Assembly (NCBI RefSeq): GCF_020564935.1
Contig: NZ_JAJCXB010000004.1
Coordinates: 177,850-241,849 of the forward strand
Length of the DNA stretch: 64,000 nt
Reading direction: 5' to 3'
Origin: Streptomyces pinistramenti
Lineage (GTDB): Bacteria; Actinomycetota; Actinomycetes; Streptomycetales; Streptomycetaceae
Shown: piece after piece, positions 21,612 to 30,315 of the stretch
How positions within the stretch are numbered: the stretch's first letter is position 1
Layout: every line of letters starts with the position of its first letter
Position numbers and translations under genes: made by a program
The notes under the pieces: generated by a model
Told to the model about the DNA's origin: nothing
Database searches by the model: none
Seen by the model: only the letters and a program-made list of their open reading frames with translations

Positions 21612-22490
21612 CTACGGGCGCGGGCGCCCCGCCGTCGCCTGGTATTCCCCGGGCCGGGTGCCGATGACGACGGTGGCGTACAGCTCTTCGGAGGTCACCG
21701 CGCGGGCACTCAGGCCGCCGCCTGCGAAGAGGGCGGCGGCCCGGTCGGCCTGGCGCTCGCTGGTCTCGACCAGCAGGCTTCCGCCGGGCGTCAGCCACGC
21801 CGACGCCGAAGCCGTCACCCGCCTCAGGACGTCGAGCCCGTCCGTGCCGCCGTCCAGCGCCACCAGCGGCTCGTGCTCGCGGGCTTCCGGGGGCAGCAGC
21901 CCGACCTCTTCGGTGGGGACGTAGGGCACGTTGGCCAGCAGCACACCGATCCGGCCGCGGAGCGCAGCCGGCAGCGCCGCGAAGAGGTCGCCTTCGTGGA
22001 CCCGGCCACCGGCGGCGGTGACGTTGGCGCGGGCGCAGCGCACCGCGGCCGGGTCGATGTCGGCCGCGTGCAGCTCGACCCCCGCCACCCGTGCGGCCAG
22101 CGCCGCGCCCAGCGCCCCCGATCCGCAGCACAGGTCGACGACGACGGCGCCGGGCGCGGCGAGCGCCGCGGCCTGCCGGACGAGGAGTTCGCTACGGCGC
22201 CTGGGCACGAACACGCCGGGGCCCACGACCATCCGCAGGCCGCAGAACTCGGCCCAGCCCAGGACGTGTTCGAGCGGCAGGCCGTCCCCGCGGCGCCGCA
22301 CCATGGCGGCCAGTTCCGCCGGGGTGCGGGCGGCCGACAGGAGCAGCTCCGCCTCGTCCTCGGCGAAGACGCAGCCGGCGGCGCGCAGCCGGGCGACGAC
22401 GGCAGGGCAGGAAAGCGGTGCGGCGGGAGACGCGGGGGCGCGGGAGGGGGATGCCGAGAAGGGGGAAACAGGGGAAGGATGTGCGGACAT
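21612..22490 (-). CDS. PrmC-related N5-glutamine methyltransferase
   Basis: Putative protein N5-glutamine methyltransferase, 292 residues. The N-terminal helical domain (about 30-90) is followed by a Rossmann methyltransferase domain with motif I VVDLCCGSGALGAALA and the catalytic motif ANVPYVP in place of the classical NPPY. The HVLGWAEFCGLRMVVGPGVFVPRRRSELLV segment matches the PrmC pattern. Streptomyces also has a canonical prmC elsewhere, so this is likely the related actinobacterial paralogue with an unproven substrate. The first 25 residues are Ser/Pro/Ala-rich and a later start is possible. Confidence 0.85.
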   Translation of the reverse strand: MSAHPSPVSPFSASPSRAPASPAAPLSCPAVVARLRAAGCVFAEDEAELLLSAARTPAELAAMVRRRGDGLPLEHVLGWAEFCGLRMVVGPGVFVPRRRSELLVRQAAALAAPGAVVVDLCCGSGALGAALAARVAGVELHAADIDPAAVRCARANVTAAGGRVHEGDLFAALPAALRGRIGVLLANVPYVPTEEVGLLPPEAREHEPLVALDGGTDGLDVLRRVTASASAWLTPGGSLLVETSERQADRAAALFAGGGLSARAVTSEELYATVVIGTRPGEYQATAGRPRP

Positions 22491-22772
22491 GAGGGCCTTT
22501 CGGGATACCGAAGGGCGCTCTCCCGGTCACCTCTGCCTGGTGAACCGCACGGTCGCGAGGCGAGAGCACCCAGCTGATACAGCGGTAATGGGTCTCACCT
22601 CCTGGTCGTGTCCACTGCTGAAGTCGCCCACTTTACCCCGGGGGCAGCGGGAAGCGCAGGGCGGACCGCGGCGACGGGGCGCGGGCGCGAGCCGGCCGTC
22701 GAGCACGGCCGGGGCCTCGTCCGCGTAGGGCGTCAGGTCGCGGAATCGGGCGCTCGGCCGGGGAGCCGCGGT

Positions 22773-23714
22773 TCAGAGCGGGGCCGGGGCGGAGAAGTCG
22801 TAGCGGACGCCGGTGAGGCGTTCCGACGCGTCCCACAGACGGGCGGAGAGCACGTCGTTCGTGGTCCAGGGGGCACGCGCGGACGGGGCCGGGGCGCCGC
22901 GCAGGCCGCCGTGCGGGCCGACGAAGGCGTCCGGCTTCATGTGCGGGGCGGTGGCCGCGCACAAGGTGGGCAGCGCCCCGCCCTCCGGGGGCTGGCCGAT
23001 GAGGCGGTTGCCCAGCTCCACCACGCGTTCGGCGGACCTGCGGCCCTCCATCCTGACGCCGGCGGTCTGCAGGTTGGTCGACGCGTAGCCGGGGTGCGCG
23101 GCCGCGGCGACCACCTGCGATCCGGCCGCGGCCAGCCGGTTCGCCAGCTCGTGGACGAACAGCAGGTTGGCGCTCTTGGACCGGGCGTAGGCGATCCAAC
23201 GGTGGTAGGAGCGGCTGCTGTTGAGGTCGTCCGGGTCGACGCTCGCGAGGAAGTGGAGCTGGCTGGAGACGGTGACGATCCGGGCGCCCGGGGTGGCGAG
23301 CAGCCGGGGGAGCAGCAGGCCGGTGAGGGCGAAGTGGCCGAGGTGGTTCGTGCCGAACTGGCTCTCGAAGCCGTCGGCCGTGGTGCGGTACGGCAGCGCC
23401 ATCACGCCGGCGTTGTTGACGAGCAGGTCGAGGCGGCTGCCGTCGAAGGTGTCGAGCCCGGCGGCGAAGGCGCGTACGGATGACAGGTCGGCGAGGTCGA
23501 GGATACGGAACTCGGCCTCGGCTGCCGGGACTTCGGTGCGCAGCCGGTCCAGGGCCGCGCTGCCGCGCGCTTCGCTGCGGCAGGCCAGCAGGACGCGGGC
23601 GCCGCGGCGGGCCAGCTCGCGGGCGGTGACATAGCCGATGCCGCTGTTGGCGCCCGTGACGACGGCGCAGCGGCCGGTCTGGTCCGGAATGTGACGGGTG
23701 TTCCACCGTGGCAC
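22773..23714 (-). CDS. Short-chain dehydrogenase/reductase
   Basis: NAD(P)-dependent oxidoreductase of 313 residues, similar to the retinol dehydrogenase/WWOX-like branch. Visible are the cofactor motif VVTGANSGIGYVTARELA (residues 15-32), NNAGV, a serine in TVSSQLHF and the catalytic YARSK. The GTG at 23714 is chosen because GAGGAG lies six bases upstream; the frame to 24128 is an overlap artefact of the ArsR gene. Single gene, downstream of the ArsR/SRPBCC pair with 109 bases between. Substrate unknown. Confidence 0.91.
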   Translation of the reverse strand: MPRWNTRHIPDQTGRCAVVTGANSGIGYVTARELARRGARVLLACRSEARGSAALDRLRTEVPAAEAEFRILDLADLSSVRAFAAGLDTFDGSRLDLLVNNAGVMALPYRTTADGFESQFGTNHLGHFALTGLLLPRLLATPGARIVTVSSQLHFLASVDPDDLNSSRSYHRWIAYARSKSANLLFVHELANRLAAAGSQVVAAAAHPGYASTNLQTAGVRMEGRRSAERVVELGNRLIGQPPEGGALPTLCAATAPHMKPDAFVGPHGGLRGAPAPSARAPWTTNDVLSARLWDASERLTGVRYDFSAPAPL

Positions 23715-23823
23715 GCCTGGCTCCTCTGTCGGGGAATCCCAGCGTACGCCGGGGGTTCTGCCGTGGGGCGGGGGGAGTTGGGTGCCGGACCGGCCGCGCC
23801 CCGGGGCGGCTGGGAGCGCGCGG

Positions 23824-24222
23824 CTAAGCGCCGGGCCCGTCCGCCGTTCCGGGCTCCTCCACGCCGGATGCCGTCCCCGGGCCGGTGCCGGGTGCGGACT
23901 CCGACAGGTGCTTGATGGCGGACAGGCGGCCGTCCCAGTCGGCGGCGATGCGGCCCATCCGGCGGGCGGTGGCGCCGAGGCGGGCGGGGAGGACGGTGTA
24001 GCGCGCCTCGCGGCCCTCCCGGTGGCCGGCGACGAGACCGGCGCGGTCGAGGACGGCGAGGTGCTTGACGATGGCCTGGCGGCTGACCGGCAGCTGTGCC
24101 GCCAGGGTCGTGGCGGTCGCCTCGCCACGGGCGGCGAGGGCGTCGAGTATCCGGCGGCGGGTCGGATCCGCCAGGGCGGACAGCACGTCCGCCACGGTGT
24201 CCAGGGGGGATTCGGCGCTCAT
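23824..24222 (-). CDS. ArsR-family regulator
   Basis: A 132-residue winged-helix repressor-like protein (DVLSALADPTRRRILDALAARGEATATTLAAQLPVSRQAIVKHLAVLDRAGLV ... wing GREARYTVLP). It lacks an obvious metal-binding cysteine pair, so it is likely a non-metal member. Its ATG overlaps the TGA of the SRPBCC gene by four bases. ArsR/SRPBCC (AHA1-like) pairs are a recurrent bacterial module, in which the regulator controls its own operon. Confidence 0.92.
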   Translation of the reverse strand: MSAESPLDTVADVLSALADPTRRRILDALAARGEATATTLAAQLPVSRQAIVKHLAVLDRAGLVAGHREGREARYTVLPARLGATARRMGRIAADWDGRLSAIKHLSESAPGTGPGTASGVEEPGTADGPGA

Positions 24223-24677
24223 GCCGCGAGCCGCTCCGCGTACTGCCGGATGTTCTCGGCCTGCCCGCTCCAGCCCTCGGCGTGGCTCTCGTACGAGGCG
24301 CCCGTGCGCTCCTCGGGGATGTCCAGGGCGTCGAAGCCGGACTCCACGACCCGCAGCCGGGTGCCGCCGTCCTCTGGGGTGAGGGCGAATTCCACGAGGG
24401 TGGAGTTGCCCTCCACCGCGACCTCGCCCGGGTAGGCGCTCGCCCAGCGGTAGGCGAAGCGGTGCGGCGGCTCGACCCGCACAATGGTGGTCGTGAACCG
24501 GCCGTAGGGGCCGTGGTCGAGGTGCATGAGGCCGCCGGGGCGCAGGTCGATCGGGGTGGGCGCGCCTTGCCCGAACCAGTTGCCGACGTGCTCGGGCTCG
24601 GTGAGCACCGCCCAGACGCGTTCCACCGGCGCCGCGATGCTGATCTCCCGTTCGATGCGGTCGGTGCTGTGGGTCAT
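24219..24677 (-). CDS. SRPBCC (AHA1-like) domain protein
   Basis: A 152-residue START-like ligand-binding protein of the activator-of-Hsp90 type. It begins REISIAAPVERVWAVLTEPEHVGNWFG and ends with the helical GWSGQAENIRQYAERL. ATG 24677 has GAGGTACC upstream. It forms a two-gene operon with the ArsR gene, whose start overlaps its stop. The fold binds small hydrophobic molecules, but members next to ArsR genes are uncharacterised. Confidence 0.9.
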   Translation of the reverse strand: MTHSTDRIEREISIAAPVERVWAVLTEPEHVGNWFGQGAPTPIDLRPGGLMHLDHGPYGRFTTTIVRVEPPHRFAYRWASAYPGEVAVEGNSTLVEFALTPEDGGTRLRVVESGFDALDIPEERTGASYESHAEGWSGQAENIRQYAERLAA

Positions 24678-24790
24678 GAGGTACCTCCTGGTCGCCGCTC
24701 TCCGCGATATGCAACCTGTTGGTTGCGCATCACGAGCGTCGCACGTCCTGGAGAGTCCCGCAACCAGACGGTTGCATGTCAGGTTTCCGT

Positions 24791-25328
24791 TCACCCCTCC
24801 CCGATCCGCGCCCGGCAGACCGGGACCGTGACCTCCGGATCGTCCAGGCAGGCCCAGGTCGCCAGGTCGAAGCACTGCTTGAGCAGGGGGGAGGCGACGA
24901 ACGGGCGGCCGTCCGACGTACAGGATCCAGCCGTGCGAGGCGGCGATGACGCCGAAGTCCTTGCCGCGGGCCTCCGCGCACTCGCGGGCGCAGCCGCAGA
25001 CCGCCGACTTGAGCCTGTGCGGCGACCGCAGGCCCCGGTAGCGCAGCTCCAGGCCGATCGCCATCCGGATGGAGTCCTGGACGCCGCAGCGTCACCAGGT
25101 CTGCCCGACGCAGGACTTCACGGTGCGCAGCGCCTTGCCGTAGGCGTGCCCGGACTCGAAGCCGGCCGCCACCAGACGCGCCCGGATCTGCGGGAACTGC
25201 TCGACGCGGGCGCCGAACAGGTCGATCCGCCGGCCGCCGGTGATCTTCGTGTAGAGGCCGAAGCCGCGGGCCACCTCGCCGATGACGATCAGCTTCTCCG
25301 GGGTGATCCCGCCGCCGGGCGCAGGCAC
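24791..25328 (-). pseudogene. Decayed nirBD (assimilatory nitrite reductase) remnant
   Basis: From 25328 down to about 24911 the frame reads as the nitrite/sulfite reductase half-domain of NirB (ITPEKLIVIGEVARGFGLYTKI, FGARVEQFPQIRARLVAAGF, GKALRTVKSCVGQTW, then MAIGLELRYRGLRSPHRLKS). It is interrupted by TGA at 25092-25094, where the family has cysteine, in TWCRYGVQDS. After GWILYVG the match stops and a different frame (24791-24908) reads as a NirD C-terminus (KQCFDLATWACLDDPEVTVPV). So the middle of the locus is deleted, the ends are joined, and a nonsense codon is present. It cannot be functional. Confidence 0.82.
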
Positions 25329-25530
25329 TGGAGCGCCTCACCCCGCGCGAACGCGACGCGCTGACGCTGATGGCCGAGGGCCGCAGCAACCGGTCCGTCG
25401 CCGCCGCGCTGACCGTCACGGAGCGCGCGGTCGAGAAGCACATCGCCGGCATCCTCACCAAGCCCGACCTGTCGCCATCGGACACCGAACACCGCAGGGT
25501 GCTCGCCGTGCTGCGCTACCTGGAGGCCGC
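25328..25530 (+). pseudogene. Remnant of a LuxR-type response regulator C-terminus
   Basis: About 65 residues (LERLTPRERDALTLMAEGRSN ... VTERAVEKHIAGILTK ... HRRVLAVLRYLEA) match the helix-turn-helix end of a NarL-type regulator, closely like the intact one ending at 3883. No receiver domain precedes it: the match begins exactly where the nirB remnant ends on the other strand. No stop codon follows the domain; the frame runs on into the antisense of the next gene. A deletion fragment. Confidence 0.78.
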
Positions 25531-25571
25531 CGGCCGGACGGACGCCCGACCGTCCGGCCCGCGGCCCCGCC

Positions 25572-27650
25572 TCAGCCGGCCGCCTGCGCCGGGCACAGCC
25601 GGCGCGGCGCCTCGTCCCCGCGCAGCCGCGCGTCCACGCAGCCGCCCGGCAGCCCCTGGTGCGCCGAGTCCCCGAAGTTGGCGGTCACCGTCAGCACGCC
25701 GTCACCGAACACCGTCCGCTGCACCTTCCGGTCCTCGGTCAACCACCGGAAGGACGTCATCCGCTCGGTGCCCGCCGCCCGGTGCAGCGGCGAGAAGTAG
25801 CGCTGCAACGCCGCCAGTTCGCCGCCGTCACGCTGGAGCGAAGGGCCGTCGAGCACATAGTTCAGCGGGGTGTTGTAGAGCATCGCGAGCAGCGCCCTGG
25901 TGGTCTTCTGCGCCGGCAGCTTCTCGTACGACAGCTCCCAGCGCTCGGCGTTCACCAGCGAACCGTGCAGCGCCGTCTCGTACAGCGGCACCCGGTACCT
26001 CGGGTCGTACATCGCCGTGGCCACATCCGCCGGCAGCCGCACCGGCTTGAAGAAGAACTTCGGGGCCTTCTCGGGGTAGTACGCGCCCCACGCCTCCTTG
26101 TCGCGCTCCAGCTTCCACAGCCCGTCGGCGACCGGCGTGCCCGAACCGTGGTCGAAGGCCAGCACCTTGTTGGCCCACGGCTGCGCGCTCTCCGAGCCCA
26201 GCACCAGATGCTGCGAAATCCGCCGCATCCGGGCGAGCCGCATCGCGCGGTCCTCCTCCTTGGTCATCCGGTGGCCCGCGGCGTGATCGCGGAACAGCTC
26301 ACCGGTCGCGTCCACATCGAGGAAGTAACTGTCCGCGCCGTTGGCGACCATCGTCCGGGTACGGTCCGCGAGATAGTGCTTGCGCGGCTCGGCCTTCTCG
26401 AACGCGCGCGAGCTGAGGTAGCAGCCACGGCCGTGGAAACCGCTCTCCGGCGAGCCGTCCGCCCGGCGCACGCAGAAGTCCGGATAGACCCGGCCGGGCC
26501 ACACGGACGTGGGACTGTCCGCGCTCTTCGGATCCTGCCCGTTGGCGAACGAGTCGTACGGGCCGACCAGATACCCCGCGCCCTTCGCCGCCCGCACCGC
26601 CGCCGCGTCCATCGGCCCGGGACCTGCGTCGTACCCCAGCCACATCCGGTCGACGCCGAGCTTCTTCAGCCGCCCGACACCGTCCGCGGTGCGCGCATCG
26701 CCCCACAGGTACGCGTGGAAGGCGCCCAGCAGCTTGCCGTTGGCCGGATTCTTACGGATCTTCTCGCGCAGGCTGCCCAGCTTCCCCTGCTGCGCGAGCA
26801 GCGAACGGTAGTCGGCCGCGGGCGCCACCGGGTCGCCGTCGGTCAGCGCGAAGGACACCTCGTACGCACGGGTGCCCTCGCCGGCGTCGAAGGCGTGGGA
26901 CGCCGTGGTCCGCAGCCGGCCGCCGGTGGAGGCGAAGCGCAGGGACGTGCCGATGTCGGTGGGGGTCAGATAGCTGACACCGTGCCGGCCACCGGAGCCA
27001 CCCAGGCTGTAGCCCCACAGGGGGAGGGCCGGATCGGCACCCATGTCGACCGTGCTGTCCGCCAGGCCGCCCTTGGACGAGTTCCAGAACGCGTCCCGTA
27101 CCGGGATGTCCAGCCCTTCACCGCGCGCCACCTGGAGGGAAGAAGCGGACGGATCGGTACCGGTCACCGGCCAGGTGACCGACCCGTCGCGGTCCGCGCG
27201 CAGCGCGATCCGCAGCCGCCCGTGATCGGCGCGCGCGGTCACGCTCAGCCCCTTCGCCGGATAGCTCCAGCGCGCCCCCGAAGCCGTACGCCGCACCGGC
27301 CCCGGCGCGCCCAGATCGCCGGCGGCAGGACCGGACAGCGTCATCGTCCGCCCGTCGTCGGCGTGCGCGGTGACCGCGAGCGTGCCGGTGTCGACGACGG
27401 CGCTGCCGCCGCTCACCGGGAGTTCGACGTGCCGCCCTTCGACCGTGCCCGCTGCCGCGCTGCCACAGCCGGCGACGCCGAAGGCGGTGGCGGCCAGCGC
27501 GAGGGACGCGGCCAGCCCGCGGGTCGCACGACGGTGGCCGACGGGCGGTCCTGGCCGCCGGGTCAGGTCGGTGCGCCCGGTGTGCCCGGTGTGCCCGGTG
27601 CGCCTGGTGGCGGCGCCTGCGGCGTCTCTGTCGGTGATCTCGGAATCCAT
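25572..27650 (-). CDS. Glycoside-hydrolase-like lipoprotein
   Basis: A secreted lipoprotein of 692 residues. A Gly/Thr-rich N-terminus (with short HTGHTG repeats) leads to a signal segment and lipobox GVAGC (Cys62). A beta-rich region of about 200 residues follows, then a TIM-barrel-like part (FHAYLWGDARTADGVGRLKKLGVDRMWLGYD, VGPYDSFAN, SYFLDVDATGELFRDH) with acidic residues at strand ends. This layout resembles the GH101-like endo-alpha-N-acetylgalactosaminidase/alpha-galactosidase superfamily, but I cannot name the family securely. It is last before the nirBD graveyard and upstream of the insertion sequence. Extracellular glycan degradation is the likely role. Confidence 0.75.
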   Translation of the reverse strand: MDSEITDRDAAGAATRRTGHTGHTGRTDLTRRPGPPVGHRRATRGLAASLALAATAFGVAGCGSAAAGTVEGRHVELPVSGGSAVVDTGTLAVTAHADDGRTMTLSGPAAGDLGAPGPVRRTASGARWSYPAKGLSVTARADHGRLRIALRADRDGSVTWPVTGTDPSASSLQVARGEGLDIPVRDAFWNSSKGGLADSTVDMGADPALPLWGYSLGGSGGRHGVSYLTPTDIGTSLRFASTGGRLRTTASHAFDAGEGTRAYEVSFALTDGDPVAPAADYRSLLAQQGKLGSLREKIRKNPANGKLLGAFHAYLWGDARTADGVGRLKKLGVDRMWLGYDAGPGPMDAAAVRAAKGAGYLVGPYDSFANGQDPKSADSPTSVWPGRVYPDFCVRRADGSPESGFHGRGCYLSSRAFEKAEPRKHYLADRTRTMVANGADSYFLDVDATGELFRDHAAGHRMTKEEDRAMRLARMRRISQHLVLGSESAQPWANKVLAFDHGSGTPVADGLWKLERDKEAWGAYYPEKAPKFFFKPVRLPADVATAMYDPRYRVPLYETALHGSLVNAERWELSYEKLPAQKTTRALLAMLYNTPLNYVLDGPSLQRDGGELAALQRYFSPLHRAAGTERMTSFRWLTEDRKVQRTVFGDGVLTVTANFGDSAHQGLPGGCVDARLRGDEAPRRLCPAQAAG

Positions 27651-27751
27651 GGTGCAGGGATAGTCGGCGGGCTTAAGAGAGTTCTAAGAGGAGCTAACAG
27701 AAAGAGCTGGGGAGGCCATGTCTGGTACCTGGGTGGGTCGTTGGGCCGGGT

Positions 27752-28572
27752 ATGGGGAAGGGCAATGGTCCGCCGTGGGTGGTGTCGGACGATCTTTGGG
27801 CACGTATTGAGCCGCTGTTGCCGGTCAGGCGGCGCCGGTCGTGCAACCCGGGGCGGCTGCCCCTGGACGACCGTGGCTGCCTGCAGGGCATCCTGTTCGT
27901 GTTGCATACCGGGATCCAATGGCAATGGCTGCCGCAGGAACTCGGGTTCGGCTCCGGCATGACGTGCTGGCGTCGGCTTCGGGACTGGCACGAGGCCGGC
28001 GTCTGGGACCGGCTTCACCAGGTGTTACTGACCGAGCTGCACCGCGCGGGGAAGCTGGACTGGTCCCGGGCGGTGATCGACGGCTCGCACCGGCAGGCCC
28101 GTCGGGGCGGCCCAAAACCGGGCCGAGCCCGGTCGACCGCGCCCGGCCCGGCTCGAAGCACCACATCGTCACCGACGCCGACGGCACCCCACTAGCCATC
28201 ACTCTGACCGGCGGGAACCGCCACGACGTCACGCAGTTGCTGCCCCTGCTCGATGCGATCCCCCGAATCCGAGGAGCCACCGGCCGACCGCGCCACCGCC
28301 CCCGGCAGCTGTTCGCTGACCGCGGCTACGACTACGACAAGTACCGCCGCCTGCTGCGGAAACGCGGCATCAAGCCGGTCATCGCCCGCCGGGGAGTGCC
28401 CCACGGATCCGGCCTGGGCGCCGTCCGGTGGGTCGTCGAGCGCACGAACGCCTGGATCCACGGCTTCAGACGGCTACGGATCCGCTGGGACATCCGAGAC
28501 GACATCCACGAGGCATTCCTCAAACTCGCCTGCTGCGTGATCACCTACAGACGAGTCCAAGCATTGTGTTAG
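27752..28572 (+). CDS. IS5-family DDE transposase (orfA-orfB, -1 frameshift)
   Basis: OrfA runs from ATG 27752 to a stop at 28195 and contains the N-terminal IS4/5 helix-turn-helix domain (DDLWARIEPLLP ... LFVLHTGIQWQWLPQELGFGSG) and the first catalytic Asp (AVIDGSHRQ). OrfB continues one frame back to TAG 28572 with the second Asp (LFADRGYDYDKYR) and Glu (RWVVERTNAWIHGFRRLR). The full enzyme needs a -1 slip at 28111-28117; the fused product is about 273 residues. The orfB stop lies inside the right inverted repeat. Confidence 0.92.
28111..28117 (+). other. Programmed -1 frameshift heptamer CCCAAAA
   Basis: In the orfA frame the bases read C CCA AAA, a canonical X XXY YYZ slippery heptamer. 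Slipping one base back gives CCC AAA ACC GGG, which is exactly the orfB frame (PKTGPSPVDRAR). The shift direction and position agree with where family proteins change frame. Confidence 0.85.
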
Positions 28573-28578
28573 CTCCTC

Positions 28579-28904
28579 TAAGAGGGCGCCCGGCAGGGCT
28601 GGTTGGCGGCCGGACAGTCGCGCAGACCCGGGCCCTCTCCGGACGCCGCGACGGGGAGGTGCGCCGATCTGCCGGGCGAAGGTCCCGGGACCTCGGGAAT
28701 CAGCGACCGGTCCCGCTGCACCCCCTCGGCCGCCGACAACCAGCTGCGGGACGTGACGACCCCGTATCCGCACGAGGGGCCGCACGGCGTGGACCTCGCC
28801 GTGATCGCCAACTCCAAGGAACGCGGCAGGCCGTGCCTGGACCTGCCGGGAGGCGCCGGCCGGCCGGCCGGGCCGCATCCCGCACCGCAGCCCCCCCCGC
28901 CCCG
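28579..28904. other. Region between IS and amidohydrolase, no gene recognised
   Basis: A 326-base stretch. A plus-strand frame about 28700-28860 looks coding in composition (CTPSAADNQLRDVTTPYPHEG, DLAVIANSKERGRPCLDL), but it has no proper start and matches no family I know. It may be a gene remnant, perhaps the 3' part of something deleted before the IS arrived. Confidence 0.35.
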
Positions 28905-30107
28905 CTACGCCGGACCCGCCGCCTTCGCCAGCCGCCGCGCCGCCAGCTCCGCGTACACCGCAGCCCCGTCGGCCAGCACCGCGTCATCGAACTCGGCCAG
29001 CGGAGAATGGTTGTTGGCGCTGCGCTCGTGGTCGGCTCCGGCGGGCGGCGCACCCAGCGTCAGCATCGCCCCAGGCACTTCGGCCAGCACGCGGGAGAAG
29101 TCCTCCGAGCCGTGCAGCGGCTGCGGCAGCGCACCGTAACGCTCCTCACCGAGCGCCTCACGCACCACACCGGCCACGAAATCCGCCTCCGCGTGATCGT
29201 TGACGGTGACCGGGTACTGCGCAGCGAACTCCGCATCCACCCCCACCCCGTACGCCGCGGCGATCCCCCGGCACACCTCCACCGTGCCGTCCTTCACCGC
29301 GGCCTGGGCCACCGGCGAGAAACTCCGCACCGTCGCCTCGAACTCCGCGGTGTCCGGGATGACGTTCTGCTGCGTACCGGCGTGGAACGTGCCCACCGTG
29401 AGGATCACCGGGTCGAAGACGTCGAAAGTACGGGTGATCCACGCCTGCAACGCCGTCACCATCGCGCACGCCGCCTGCACCGGATCCTTCGCACGGTGCG
29501 GCATCGAACCGTGCCCGCCCGCACCGCGTACGGTCACCCGCAGCACATTGGACGCCGCCAGCGCCGGGCCGCCACGGGTACCGAAGACGCCGCTGGGATG
29601 GCCCGCCGACATCACATGGATCGCATACGCCGCCTCCGGCCGCCGCCCCGCGGCATCCAGCAGCCCCTCGGCCAGCATGTACCGCGCGCCGTCGAAGCCC
29701 TCCTCGCCCGGCTGGAACATGAACAGCACATCGCCCGCCAGCCGTTCGCGGTGCGCGGACAGCAGCTTGGCGGCCCCGGCGAGCATCGTGGTGTGCAGGT
29801 CGTGGCCGCAGGCGTGCATCCGGCCGGTGTCCGCCGCGAAGTTCAGGCCGGTCCGCTCGGACACCGGCAACGCATCCATATCGCCCCGCAGCAGCACCGT
29901 CGGGCCCGGCAGCCCGCCCCGCAGCACGGCGGTCACCGAGCTGAGCCCGTCACCGGTACGTACTTCGAGCGGCAGCGCGTCCAGCTCGGCCAGCACCGCC
30001 TCCTGAGTACGCGGCAGATGGAGCCCGACCTCGGGGATGCGGTGCAGCGCATGGCGCAGCCGCACCAGATCGCCGGAGAGAGCACGGGCGTCGTCACGCA
30101 GATTCAT
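28905..30107 (-). CDS. M20 family amidohydrolase (hippurate/IAA-amino-acid hydrolase type)
   Basis: Metal-dependent cytoplasmic amidase of 400 residues from ATG 30107, with AAGGAG five bases upstream. M20D signatures are present: GDMDALPVSERTG, MHACGHDLHTTMLAGAA (metal-binding Cys/His), FQPGEEGFDGARYM and the C-terminal LHGSEDFSRVL with its histidine. The middle dimerisation domain has GAGGHGSMPHRAKDPV. It cleaves N-acyl amino acids. The transporter gene upstream on the same strand (208 bases away) may import the substrate. Confidence 0.94.
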   Translation of the reverse strand: MNLRDDARALSGDLVRLRHALHRIPEVGLHLPRTQEAVLAELDALPLEVRTGDGLSSVTAVLRGGLPGPTVLLRGDMDALPVSERTGLNFAADTGRMHACGHDLHTTMLAGAAKLLSAHRERLAGDVLFMFQPGEEGFDGARYMLAEGLLDAAGRRPEAAYAIHVMSAGHPSGVFGTRGGPALAASNVLRVTVRGAGGHGSMPHRAKDPVQAACAMVTALQAWITRTFDVFDPVILTVGTFHAGTQQNVIPDTAEFEATVRSFSPVAQAAVKDGTVEVCRGIAAAYGVGVDAEFAAQYPVTVNDHAEADFVAGVVREALGEERYGALPQPLHGSEDFSRVLAEVPGAMLTLGAPPAGADHERSANNHSPLAEFDDAVLADGAAVYAELAARRLAKAAGPA

Positions 30108-30315
30108 CACTGCTCCTTGTGGTGGGAGGTGAGGAACGGGTGGTGGGGTGCGGAGGCTGGCGGGGTGCGGTACGAGTGGGGTGGTGCAGACGCGGTACGA
30201 GGAACGGGGCGGCTGGGCGGGGCGGGGGAGAGGGCGGAGGCGGGTGCGCACACCGGGGCGGCCCCCGGGTCCGCCCCGCCACCAGGCACCCCTCCCTCTT
30301 CTGCCTTCCCTCCCC

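Larger units (their letters stand above)
27688..28578 (+). mobile_element. IS5-family insertion sequence, complete, 891 bp
   Basis: Ends are 12-base perfect inverted repeats: GAGGAGCTAACA at 27688-27699 and its complement at 28567-28578. Both sides are flanked by TAA (27685-27687 and 28579-28581), a three-base target duplication of the kind made by IS427-group IS5 elements. It carries one DDE transposase split over two frames with a CCCAAAA slip site. Intact ends, target duplication and frames suggest a recent, potentially active copy. It sits between the lipoprotein start and the amidohydrolase. Confidence 0.92.

Noticed and set aside
25659..27962. 767-codon plus-strand frame across the lipoprotein gene and IS
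   Set aside because: Antisense of the lipoprotein gene that runs on into the IS; composition is Arg/His/Gly-rich.
27752..28195. OrfA as a separate complete protein with a decayed orfB
   Set aside because: The CCCAAAA heptamer and the exact -1 continuation show a programmed frameshift, not decay.
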